In this document: positions 20,449 through 31,677 of the stretch, piece by piece
Layout: each line of letters starts with the position of its first letter
Numbering within the stretch: the first letter of the stretch is position 1
Assembly (NCBI GenBank): GCA_030844895.1
Contig: CM061233.1
Location: 87,877,563-87,941,562, forward strand
Reading direction: 5' to 3'
DNA: 64,000 nucleotides
Source: Ambrosia x helenae
Taxonomy: Eukaryota > Streptophyta > Magnoliopsida > Asterales > Asteraceae
Made by a program: the position numbers and the translations under genes
Notes under the pieces: generated by a model
The model's database searches: none
Told to the model about the DNA's origin: nothing
The model's input: only the letters and a program-made list of their open reading frames with translations

Positions 20449-22282
20449 ATATCACCACTCACCACCGTCACTAACCACCGATTTTATTTCTTCGTCTTTT
20501 CCTGCCAATCCAACAACACAAAGTAATGTTTTGTTTCATTCCCACATGGCAACCAAACAAGACATGGAATAATAATGATCTATTCCATTATCTTGTCCAT
20601 TCCATTACCCCATACTAAACAGACCCTAAACCCATAACTCAAGAACAAGTTCAATTCAAGGCCAAATCAAAGGGGTTTTACTTGCAATAGCCTTAAAGTG
20701 AATCACCAAGTCATAACAAAGCACCTAAGTAACTTTTATTTCATTTGATTTGGTGTATTTTTGGCCATGTGATGATGGTGAAATCTTAGAGTTTATGATT
20801 TTGATAAATTGATGGTTAGGAAAGGTGTCTCTAGTACAAGAGAGCTTTAAAATGAAATAATCTCAAAGGAAATCATGATAACATAAACCTAGAAGATGAA
20901 ATCTTTGAAGTTCATAGTATGAATTTGGTCGGTTTTATAGGTTGTAAGTGAAACCTAGGATTCTTGGTAATATTGTGTGTGCTTGAAAGCTTAAATTGTG
21001 AAAGTTGATGAATTAGGTGTTAATTGTATGATAGAAACCTTGAAATTAAAATGGGAATAAATCCTTGTGGTCTAGATGGCCAATAAATGATGTTTGTAAA
21101 ATCTCGCCCACCAAGTGCTTGATAAAACGCCTCAATAAAACCCGATTTCACTTAAACATAGATATGGTATAGGCATACTTAGAAAACTTGGATGATTGAT
21201 TGAAACAGTGTCTAATAATAAATACCTAAATGTCTATGTGGACTACATAATCTAGGTATTAAGCAAGAGGCACCAGGAAGTCACTCGGACAAGGACTTGA
21301 AGCTTAAGGCCCACGACTAAGGTAAGTCATAACCATGACTTTTCAATCTTATTGATGTTATGTTGAGTTTGTAACAAGCAAAAAAAAAAAAAAAAAACTT
21401 CTATGATTCCCATGATTGCTTGGAATTAAAAAACATACAATATCTTGAGTCATATGGGTCAAGCGAGTAAAACTTAGTAAAATGGCTCATGGGGCCATAC
21501 ACATGAGAGTATCGCCACAACGGTAGTATGAATAAGTTGGATACGTATCCTACAAAAAACCTTAGGTACGGGTAGCCATTTGTAAATCACAAGTCTAAGT
21601 AGGGAATCATAGATGTTTAATCAATATAGATAAGTCATTTATGACTCGAATATATATATGGAGTATATAAAATGCTCATCCGAGAGTGTAAGAATTGCCC
21701 ATCCGAGAGTGTAAGAAATGATCATCCGAGAGTGTAAGAAATGCTTACCCATTAGTATATCAAATGCTCACCTGAGAGTATATGAAAATCTCATCCAAGA
21801 GAATATGAAATTTTGAAATTTTTTATTTTTTTTACGTTTTCAATTCTAATCGATTCCATTAACGTTTAATGGGTTATTTGACCTTGTTTAACCCTAGGTA
21901 TGAAGGTTTTGATGCCGGAAGATGACCACGCTATATTCCGCTAACCGAGCGCTTATGTCTTTAACGCTTCCTCTACTTTTGAATATTAACTTGTGGTTTT
22001 CATTTGGGGGCGTTCTATGAAACAACTTTTGTAACTCTTGATTTCATGCATACTAGTTAGATATTGTGTTTACTACGGTGTGAGAATTAACCTAAGAAAA
22101 GTTTAATAACAGTTTCCCTATGAAATGAGTGAGTGGCTGGTGCAAAGTAATTCTAAATCTTGATTTCATGGGACATTATCTAATACTCGTATGATATAAG
22201 TTATTCTTTTATAACTAACTAGGTTAGAATCTCATGTTTTATAACTAACTTGGTTTCGTTATTGATAGTTTTGGTAAATAAT
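20449..22282 (+). other. Non-coding interval between the Gypsy LTR and Copia-A
   Basis: I see no gene. At about 20500-20640 there is sequence like a Tourist-type MITE end (CCATACTAAACAGACCC). An A18 run lies near 21379-21397. From about 21895 (GAAGGTTTTGATGCCGGAAG) the sequence has the look of an old LTR, but no ends can be assigned. Confidence 0.4.
21668..21812 (+). repeat. Degenerate tandem repeat, unit about 27-29 bp
   Basis: About five copies of ATGCTCATCCGAGAGTGTAAGA-type units in a row, the last ones diverged (CTCACCTGAGAGTATATGAA, CTCATCCAAGAGAATATGAA). Confidence 0.7.
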
Positions 22283-22422
22283 TGTCTTGCCTCTTCTCTA
22301 TTCAATATTCACAATATATAACATATTATAACATGATTTTATCCTCGATCAAAGCTAACGAATATTGCCTAACAGAAGACGAATAATATGCACAAGATAT
22401 TGGCTTTCAAAATATACTAATA
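22283..22422 (-). repeat. Short 3' LTR of Copia-A
   Basis: On the minus strand the polypurine tract TGTGGGGGAG (22432-22423) is followed by TATTAGTATA (expected TG start, one base changed) and ends AGAGGCAAGACA at 22283. No second copy exists in the window, so the ends are inferred. Confidence 0.5.
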
Positions 22423-23856
22423 CTCCCCCACAGTCGAAACGGGAGGTTCTCGAAAGTAGAGAATGGACCTGAAATCATCGAATAGGACCTTTGGCAAGCC
22501 TTTTGTGAATATGTCAGCTATTTGACATCAAGACGGGCCATGGAGAACACGAACTTGGCCTTTTGCGATCTTTTCACGAACAAAATGGATGTCCATTTTA
22601 TGTGTTTCATCCTTTGGTGTGGTACGGGATTACCCGCAAGGTATAAAGCACTTACATTGTCACAAAAAAAACTAAGGTTGCTTGTTTCAGTGAATGATGG
22701 AGTTCAAGCAGCAATTTACGTAACCAACAAACTTCGGAGACCACATTTGCAACACCGCGGTATTCTACTTCGGCACTAGAACGAGGAAGTGTTGGTTGTC
22801 GTTTTGAAGACTATGAAAGGAGAATGCCTCCCATATAGACACAATAACCCGAGGTTGAACGCCGCGTATCGGAGCAGCCTCCGCAATCGGCGTCTGTGTA
22901 TGAGACAAGAGAAGATTGTTGCGCTGGTTGAAGATATAACCCGTAATGAATCATGCCGCGTATATATCAAAGAATAAGTTTCAAAGCATGCATATGGGAA
23001 GCTGTTGGGCAGTGCATGTGAAGACATATTTGTAGAACATCATATGACATATCGGGCCAGATGAAAGTCAAATATTGAAGTGCACCTGTGAAGCCGCGGT
23101 ATTCCGTGAAATTGTCCACCGGTGTGCCAGTGTTAGCGCTCAATATTTGTTGGGTGTCCATAGGTGTGGCGGCTGGGTTACAATCCGCAAGACCCGCTCG
23201 TTCAAGTATTTCTTTGGCGTATTTTTCTTGAGATAAAAACATGGTATTTTTGTTGTGGGTGACAGAGATACCAAGGAAATAAGTGAGCGGGTCGAGATTT
23301 GTCATTGCAAATTCCTGTGAAAGTTGAGACATAAATCTGTCACGGGGAGCATTTGAGGAAGTGATTAACAAAATGTTAACCACATAAAGTAATATAAAAG
23401 CCATGTGATGTTGTTCCTTGAAGATGAAGAGTGAGTGATCACATTGGTTGTGCTTGAACCCCCATTTTAAAAACGTAGTCTGCGAAGTGTTGGTACCATG
23501 CTCTCGGTGCTTGCTTGAGCCCGTATAAAGACTTTTTAAGTAGACAAACATGATATGGGTAATGTGGATCACGAAAACCCACATGTTGATGCATAAAATT
23601 GGTTTCATTGAGGTTGCTATGTAGAAACGCGATTTTCACATCTAGTTGGTGAACCGGCCATGAATATGAAAGTGCTAATGATAAACCTGTTCGGATTGTG
23701 ACCAGTTTTACTACAAGACTAAAAGTTTCGCTATAGTTCACACCGATTTATTGGGAACGACCGTCACACACTAGGCATGCTGTATACTGTTCAAGTGTCT
23801 CGACCGCTTTCTTTTTATGCCTGAAAATCCACATACTTCGAACAATATTCATACTG
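22423..23856 (-). pseudogene. Copia-A reverse transcriptase and RNase H fragment
   Basis: RT is readable on the minus strand: WIFRHKKKAVETLEQYTACL, then NYSETFSLVVKLVTIRT, HQLDVKIAFLHSNL, SLYGLKQAPRAWYQHF, a degraded catalytic site (YVVNI in place of YVDD-I), YFLGISVTHNKNTMFLSQEKYA and GALQYLTFIWPDMSYDV. RNase H (about 22960-22440) has YTDADCGGCSDTRRSTSGYC and RSSAEVEYRGVANVVSEVC, with DIFTKGLPKVLFDDF at the end. Frameshifts and stops are frequent, and loss of the second catalytic Asp alone would abolish RT activity. Confidence 0.8.
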
Positions 23857-26436
23857 CGTGACACTCGGAAAACTTAGGGTAACATTTTTCAAACATATAA
23901 GTCTACCTTAGCAAAAATATTTATTTAACATACTTAACCGGGTCAGTTAAGTCAGGATACAATATGTATTGTCCAGGGTTCAATGATTCGGGGGATCATT
24001 GGGGTCATCTTATGCACACACGAGTCTTGAGTCCCGTTGTTGGTGAACTTACATAATTGGATTAACCGATAAACTCGAATCGCTTCATATATGATGTGTA
24101 ATGTGGCAATACGTGTTTATACGATGTTTATATGATTATACATGTTAAACATATGTTAAACATATGTTAAGATTATATGTTCATGTGTTAAAATGTGTTA
24201 ACATGTGCTAAAAGGTGTTTAAACGACAAAACCATAGAAAATGAGAAGCATGGAAACCGGTTCGACCTCATGGGGTTTGAACCAGTTTACTGAAACACAT
24301 TCGACCTCATTATCAAATACATTCGACCCTTGTAGGGTGCGAACCAACATGGAGTATAAATACCATACTTTGCAACTTTTCATCATTTCACAAACCCTAA
24401 ACGCCTCTAAGTGCTCTTTCTCAACCCTAAACCTGTAGAAAGGAGATTTTGATCTTGTTTTTCAAATTCTAACACTAAACATATCCTCTATATCACAAAC
24501 AAGAGAAGATTCAAGGTGTGTTCTTAATCTAAAACTATGTTCATCAGTTTTAATTCGTTTTTATCAAACCCTAAGTGTCCATATCTGATTCAAACATGTT
24601 TTCATGGATAAAAACCTTTCTAACATATTCCTAAACAAAACCTTTTCATTAACAATGAGTTTTCATGCAAAATACATGTGTTAATGATGTTAAATGATGT
24701 GTTATGAACTTGTTTGAGATTATTTGATGATTGAATGTCGTGTAGATGTTATAACAATTATCTAGGGCTGTTATTGATGATGATTCATAATTGATATGGG
24801 TTACAATTGGTTATTGATGATGTTTTGCTCATTTTGGGGATTTTGTGTTGTTCATGACGTTATTGTTGATGAAATGATTAGGGGTTTTCATACACATGAT
24901 AATCTGAGCATGTTGAGCTAATTGATAGATTATTTTGATAAGTTTCCATTTCGGGTAGAGATTGCATGCGTATGATGTGACATTTCCATAATTTGCTATT
25001 TTGGGTAACTTGTAAAACGGACTGATTTTGAGGTAAAATTGGTAAAGGTTTTGTGGGGATATATTAATGGTAGTGGACTGCTATGATTTGTTGTGTTTCG
25101 TGACGTTTTCAGACTGTTTAGATGTGATTTGGTGCGTTTTGTGACATTGTAGTAGCTTGGGGTCGAACCAGAACCTCCTTCGACCTACGTGGGGTCGAAT
25201 GGAGTTCCCTGAGGGTCGAACTAACTACAGATAGGTCGAATGAACTTTAGAATGGTCGAACGAACATGATTTAGGTCAAATTATCACGTGTTTGGGTTGA
25301 ATTAACATGTGTTAGGTCGAATGAACTTGTGATTTGGTTGAATGAACATGTTGTAGGGTCGAACCAACTTATATATGGGTCGAATGGACTTATAAAAGGG
25401 TCGAACCAGTCTGGTAACCTGCTAATTCGAACTTACGACTTCATACGTGTGATTTTTATGCAAACTAAGTATTTTATGCATGATTCTTGTGTGTTGACTA
25501 TATATACTTGATCAATTGATGTAACGGTTTACCAATGGGGTGTCAGGTCTGTCTGGTGTGTCGAGTTAATGGTTAAGCACATTTTTAAACATATGTGGTC
25601 ATGATCTGGACAATCGAGGACTAGTTAACCTATGGGTTATTAGTCGAAACACTTATGCAAACATTATGATAGGTTGCCTATAGTTGAGACTATCGGTTCG
25701 GTTGGATAACTTATTGAGTTGAAGACGTAACCTAACGTGAGTTTCACGCCCCCCCCCCCCCTTTCAGTGTTTATGTTTTCGGGGGAGAAACATGCTACGT
25801 ACTCATATTTATACTGATCATGTTATGCTAATGTTGCTTTGTATTCTTACTATACGATAGTTCAGTTTTACCATTGGATGGTAGTTCAGTTAGTTGTGGT
25901 TTAGTAGCTTGGTTGGCTGGGCTTGGCCGTTCAGTTCACCGTGGACCGGTAGTTCAGTTATGCTTGGGTTGGCAGTTTGGTTACACACGGGTGGTTCACA
26001 CCTGGTATCGTATTAGCTGTTTCATATGCCTGGGTTGGCATCCTTATAGCATAGCAGTAACATGATGGAACATTCAAACTTTTGGAAACGTTTTACTTAA
26101 AAACCTGTTAAGTCACCAGCATTTTGTGCTGACATTTTTAGCATGTTTTTCTCAGGTCCCTAAGGTAGTAGCTGTTGATAGGCACACGGTGTCGCACGAC
26201 GTATAGGATTCACTTGCATGGTTTTCAAACGTTGTCAAACTTATATTGTTTACATTTTGGGTTGTAAAGACGTTTAATGCTTTCTCTGACATTAGTTACA
26301 TTTTGAAAACTTAATGAATGGTCTACGTTTCTTTTACATATAGTTGTCATTTGTTATGACTGTTGACTTGGATCCTGGTATGTCACGCGCCTCGCGATAA
26401 AGCCCCGCACGTGGAATTTGAGGGTGTCACATACCG
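23852..26436 (+). mobile_element. Gypsy solo LTR (23857-26431) inserted in Copia-A
   Basis: Starts CGTGACACTCGG (TG to CG at the end) and ends GAGGGTGTCACA. It is flanked by TACTG (23852-23856) and TACCG (26432-26436), a 5-bp target duplication with one difference. It shares the LTR body of the 17825-20448 family: TATAAATACCATACTTTG at about 24355, GGTCGAA repeats at 25155-25400 and TCACGCGCCTCGCGATAAAGCCCCGC near the end. There is no internal region, so it is the product of LTR-LTR recombination. A C13 run lies near 25747-25760. Confidence 0.8.
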
Positions 26437-26746
26437 GGCTGTTTTGGTACAGGTTCCCAAGTCCTATTATTAATAAGGGCCCGAAACTCGTTAGTCAGAG
26501 CATTTTTCCAGTACATATAGGATTAGACTTTGGTTGGGGTTTTGGGAAGAGGAGAAATGGTGCGAGTGGTGGTGTTGAGGTTAAAAAGTGTCTTTAGCTT
26601 TGAGATGACGGACATGGAACGAGTACAGATTGTTCAGCTGGTTGTGGATGGTTCAGTAGCCATGGGTTGGGAAGGGACAAGCTGGGGTTTGGCTAATGGT
26701 CCTGTTGCAGAGGGTGGCGAGCTGCTGTTGCTGGTAGACAGCTGGG
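26437..26746 (-). pseudogene. Copia-A linker between integrase and RT
   Basis: Minus-strand reading gives TLFNLNTTTRTISPLP and, after a stop, SYMYWKNALTNEFRALINN then RTWEPVPK, the usual start of the Copia RT region. It is continuous with the RT piece across the solo LTR. Confidence 0.65.
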
Positions 26747-26751
26747 AGTGG

Positions 26752-27213
26752 TGTTGATGCGTGTTTGTGTGAAAAACGCTTCTCTAGATTAGTGTCGTTT
26801 TGTTTTGGTTGATAGGTATATTGTAACATACTTGTTAGTGTTATAAAACAAGTAAGATAGTCTTTTGATAATACCCTAGCAAACATAGTTAATAAACGAA
26901 GAAGGTTATGGGCGAAGATAGTAAGTAAGCGAAGATGCCATAGGCATCTTCGCCTGATGGATCTTTGTGGACATCTTCGCAGGCCCATGCAAATATAAAT
27001 ACCTTGCATGAGATGTAGGCTAGGGTTGTTTGTCTATTGGTTTTGTGAGGTATTGGTGATTGTAATCCTTGTGATAGTTAATCAAATATACCACTCGTTT
27101 TACCGTTACATCTTGTTTTCATACGATTCTATATTGCATAAATGTCTATCAAGGGATTCCACACCTTGATAAATTTGACCAATCTTGTTATCAATCCATT
27201 CTACGGACCTACA
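26752..27213 (+). repeat. 5' LTR of SIRE-2
   Basis: TGTTGATGCG to GGACCTACA, 462 bp. U3 contains a perfect 11-bp inverted repeat GCGAAGATGCC-ATA-GGCATCTTCGC at 26929-26953, another CATCTTCGC at about 26972-26980, and a TATA box AAATATAAATA at 26991-27001. Confidence 0.9.
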
Positions 27214-27215
27214 AT

Positions 27216-27227
27216 TGGTATCAGAAC
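27216..27227 (+). other. Primer-binding site of SIRE-2 (initiator tRNA-Met type)
   Basis: TGGTATCAGAAC two bases after the 5' LTR; it matches the complement of the 3' end of plant initiator tRNA-Met except near its end. Confidence 0.8.
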
Positions 27228-27780
27228 GTTTACGCTCGATTGTATAGTTCAAGAGTGGTTATTGCAAAGATTTGAATCGTTTCGTTTCATTTCCATTCGA
27301 TTTCGGTTATTTCACATTCGTTTCTTCTGTTTTCGGGTGTGTTTAATCTTATTTGGTCATTCCTCATTGATATCAGATCGTTTTTGGTGTTTCCCCCTCG
27401 TTTTTATTCAGTTTCGAAATTAGGGTTTCGTTCAGAACAGGTAAACGAAGATAGGGAATAAAACGAAGATAGGGGTATCTTCGTTTCAAAGCATCTTTGT
27501 TTTTGGTCAAATTCTTTTTCAAGCATCTCCATTTCTGGTCAAGTTCATTTTCAATCATCTTCGTTGATCAGCATCTTCATTCGTGGCGTATCTTCGTGAA
27601 ACAGTATCTTCGTCTAGGAAGCATCTTCGTGAACTGAGCATCTTCTCCTTTCACAACAGACGAATAGTGGACTTACGAATTGAATATTGAACCTTGACTT
27701 GGACTTTGGACTTTGACATTGGACTTAGAACTTATACTTGGACATTAAAACAAACTTAACTTTTATTAAACCTTAATAAA

Positions 27781-28567
27781 ATGTCTAAAATAAATAAGTT
27801 AATAGAAATGGACCATGAAGTTGGTAAGTCTAACTCACCACCTAAAATGGGCTAGGTTTCAGTTAACAACTACTATTAGTGGAAAGACAGGTTCGAAGAA
27901 TGGGCTAGGTTTTACAAAATGAGAGCATGGATTTGTATTAGAGATAGATACTCAAAACCTACTAGAACCATTGATGGTAGGACAGTTACTGTGGCATTCA
28001 AGAGCATCGACGAGGAGGAAAAGTTGATGTATGATTCGGAGAACAAGGCACACGCTGCCATTTCCATGAGTCTACCACAAAAGATTTTGCACACATTTAG
28101 GAAATACAAAGATGCAAAAAGAACTGTGGGAAGCTCTAGAAAAGCGGTTTGAAGGGAAGTAGCACATCAAAAAGAACAGAGTTGATTTGCTAAAGAAACA
28201 ATTCGTTGTCTTCAGAGCATTTACCGGAGAAACCCTTGAGGAAATCATCACAAGATTTTACCATCTTGTAACTGAGTTAGGATACCACAATATCGAGTAC
28301 AAAGAAGTTGAGCTTAGCACTAAAATTCTAGATGCTTTGCATGCTAAATGGGAGGTTTACACTCTATTGATTAAGGAAAACGCAGAGTTTGAATCGTATA
28401 CACTCGATGAAGTGGTGGGAAATCTGAGAGCATATGACTTAGCTATGCAAAGAAAGGATGCTCGTTATGATCAGGTTCAAGATCTAGGAGTTTACTGTGG
28501 GAAACCGTCATCTAAGGGATCGTCTAGTACCAAAGGGAATGCAACTGCATTTTTTTTCAGGCGATAA
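27781..28567 (+). pseudogene. SIRE-2 gag remnant
   Basis: Starts at ATG 27781 with early stops (for example near 27854), then open text with RFEEWARFYKMRAWICIRDR, a frameshift near 28140, and RVDLLKKQFVVFRAFTGETL and GYHNIEYKEVELSTKILDAL, the Copia Gag (UBN2-like) fold region. The knuckle and C-terminal half are missing; the reading runs into unrelated frame text near 28560-28735. Confidence 0.7.
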
Positions 28568-28734
28568 CTCAGGAAACATCGTTTTAGATGTTGATGGTGA
28601 AGTTTGTTTTGTTTCTGTTTCAGGTGAATCGACCAAGGTGAAGGATATCCCATCAGGAAGGGATAAGGGAAAAGGCGTTGCTTACTCCAGCAAGTCAAAC
28701 TTCGGGTGTGATCAGAAGTCCTGGAAGTCACTGC

Positions 28735-29715
28735 CAATGAATGTTCTACTGGTACATGTGTACATTGATGACATCATCTTCGGATCACCCAATGAAGACT
28801 TATGCAAGGAATTCGAGCAGGTCATGAAGAAGAAGTTTGAAATGAGCGCGATTAGGTAGTTGAAGTTCTTTCTAGGTCTACAGGTGGATCAGAAGGATGA
28901 TGGAATGTTTATCCATCAAACTAAGTATGCGCATGACATCCTGACTCGATTCAAGATGAATGATTGCTCTGCTTATGCTACTCCTCTGCCTATGAATCAC
29001 AGACTCAGACCGGATACTAAAAGTGACAAGCATGTTGACCCAATAGAGTACAAGGTGATAATCGGTTCACTTATATATTTAATTGTTTCTAGACCTGACA
29101 TTATGTTTCCAGTTTGTGTTTGTGCCAGGTTTCAGGCTGACACAAAGGAGTCGCACATGATTGCAGTGAAAAGGATAATGAGATACCTAAATGGGGAACC
29201 CAAGTTAGGTCTCTGGTATCCATCAGATGGTGGATTAGATCTCATATCTTACACTGACTCAGACTATGGAGGATGCAACCAGAACAGACTGTCAACTACT
29301 GGTGGATGTCACCTACTTGGGGGGGGGGGGGGAGATTGGTGTCCTGGCAGTGCAAGTAGCAAACTTCTATAGCAGTGTCTTCTTGCGAAATAGAATACGT
29401 TGCAGCGAGTAGTTGCTGTTCATAGGTTTTGTGGATACAACAACAGACGCGGGACTATGGCTTGAATTTTCTAATAACCCCTATTATGATTGACAATAAA
29501 GCCGCCATATCAGTAGCTGAAAATCCCACAAACTTTTCTAAAACAAAATATATTCATGTCAGACATCACTTTATAAGAGATTGTTTTGAAAAGAAAATGA
29601 TTCATTTAGAAAAAGTTGACACTAAATAGAATTTGGCTGACCTTTACACCAAGGCATTTGACAGGGTTCGTTCTGAACTGTTGGTGCAACTGAACGGGAT
29701 GAGAAATCCTGAATG
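28735..29715 (+). pseudogene. SIRE-2 pol remnant (RT C-terminus and RNase H)
   Basis: Begins near the RT catalytic site, HVYIDDIIFGSPNEDL (YIDD at 28761-28772), then a stop at 28857, KFFLGLQVDQKDDGMFIHQT, IIGSLIYLIVSRPDIM, SYTDSDYGGCNQNRLSTTGG, a G12 run near 29320 that breaks the frame, WIQQQTRDYGLNFL and DLYTKAFDRVRSELL. About 70% of pol is gone compared with SIRE-1, with the deletion joining gag to RT near 28735. Confidence 0.85.
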
Positions 29716-31036
29716 ATTTTACGTTTCCCATAAGTAACTGAAGTTTTTAGGTAAATATTTTCCTTTTACCCCAAAAAAAAACAAACGAGTCGCCACTATA
29801 TAAAAGAGAGGATATGATAGTACATCAGTTGCTTGCCTGTCGCAAAGTGCGACTACAGCTCCATCATGTGATATACCAGTAGGCAGACTTACAACGCGTA
29901 CTCAGCCCATAATATAACATAATATATAGGACTGTGGTACATGTAGGTAACATAACATCGGCGTACGATTTTATGGTCTTAATTCCTGCGTTGATAGATT
30001 GCCAAAATCAGAGGTTTCGGGTCTTTATCTTGTTGCACTATTCGGGGATAACCTGGCTGTCATTCTGCTACATCTAGAAATATGTTGACCTAGGCATAAC
30101 CAGGATATCTTAAAATAGGAAAAACATTGGAAAATGCCAAATCCCTCTATGCTGAAAGGCTAACTCAAAAAAGCCTCAAGCTAAAATTTATACCAAATGG
30201 TATTTTTCCTAACCCTGATTGAGATCACACTGGTCACTTTGCTGCATCCAAAAATATGTTGACTTGTTCACCGGTGTGTCTCATACCTTGTAAAGTATAC
30301 GGATAACAACAAAATACTCACCTACTATGATGAAGATTTGTGCATACCTTGATTGCGGGGTTATGTCATGTTGTGGGACACGCGGTACCCACAGTATAAT
30401 GGTCTTAAACGTAAAAGTAATGTGAGGCTTTGAAGACAATCGTGTAAGTTTGTTTAAGTGGATCAACATACTGGTAATCGCCTTGGACTGTGATTGTGCT
30501 TTTTTATTTTATCCTTCAGAATACAAACATGTGTGTTCATTCTTGTTCTAGCTAATATGATCCTTTCACCGGTGACCTTTCAACAAAAAAATAGAGTGTT
30601 TGCATTTTGAATTTATTTTATTTTATTTTTCACTTTTTATGTGTTTTTCTAAATTTTATTTATTTATAAAATTCAAAAATGACAAAAAGGTGTTATGTTT
30701 TTAACTTCAGGTCTTAACGCACGGAAAATGGTCATTCAATGAGAGTACAAGATAGATACATACTTATATAGATATAGAAAATTTCAAATAAAAACTCGAA
30801 GACTCCGGTTCGAATAGGAGGACATACTGTTCGGGAAAAAGTCTCGTTTTCAAACCGACAAAATTTTTCTGAAAAATCCAAGTCTCTGTTTTTCAAAATT
30901 CCACTAAGGCAAAATTTGGGTTCATGTGTTTTTGCCGAGCCCAAAATTGAAGAAAACAACTTCACTTTATCACCCCCAACTCCTTTTGAAACAAACTGGG
31001 CTGGGCCCGAGGTTGAAAAACAAAAATGGCAGAAAA
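29716..31036 (+). other. Spacer of SIRE-2 homologous to the SIRE-1 spacer
   Basis: No reliable ORF. It shares ordered sequence blocks with 8430-9240 of SIRE-1, including ATGATAGTACATCAGT at 29814-29829. The text from about 30590 to 31036 is AT-rich leader. The open frame that runs through 30916-31503 shows no recognisable protein signature and crosses the TATA block, so I do not call it a gene. Confidence 0.55.
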
Positions 31037-31102
31037 CGAAGATGCCCTTTTCAGTTGGCATCTTTACGAAATGCATCTTCGCCTTTCTCAGGGTATATAA
31101 TG
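31037..31102 (+). promoter_or_regulatory. Probable internal promoter of SIRE-2 ahead of the third ORF
   Basis: CGAAGATGCC (31037-31046), GGCATCTT (31057-31064) and GCATCTTCGCC (31073-31083) are followed by TATA-like GTATATAATGG (31093-31102). This copies the LTR layout (boxes 26929-26980, TATA 26991-27001), as in SIRE-1. Confidence 0.5.
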
Positions 31103-31677
31103 GTCAAATAGTCAAATGGACTTTTCAAAACCCCAAAAACCCACGCACTTACAGGCGAAGATACCTGAGAACCCAAACCTTCGTTTTTCCTTTGACTTCA
31201 ACTTCAAAACTAGTATGGATCGAAACTTTGTTGATAGCTTGTTGTTCCAAACATGAATCCGGTCATAATGAGGCAACGACAGCGATTTTAATCCATAAAA
31301 GATGGGTTTTTTTTAATGGGTTTAAGGTTCGGGTTGAAAACTTGAATAATAAACTATCAAACGACGTTCAACTTAAAATTTGTGCCAATTATGGCTTAGT
31401 CGGACCCCTTAGGTTGTGTTATGATGATTGGATCATGTTAAATCGTCGAAAAATTTTCATGTTGGAATTCACAGTTCGTCAGGCAAAGTTGATAATCATA
31501 TGAAGTTATAGATTTCACGAAGATGCTCTCATATTTGTGGTGTAGCATCTTCGTCCATTGGCATCTTCGCCTAGAGGCATCTTCGCCTATGGGCTAACTT
31601 CGTTTATTAGTCTATGTGAGGAACTTAATTGTTTTTCGACATGGACATTCGCCTACGACTAATAATGGACATATCTA

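Noticed and set aside
27142..27423. Open frame at the 5' LTR end of SIRE-2
   Set aside because: It spans LTR, primer-binding site and leader; not a gene.
30916..31503. Open frame of 195 codons in SIRE-2
   Set aside because: It crosses the putative TATA block and has no recognisable domain and no counterpart in SIRE-1; likely chance.
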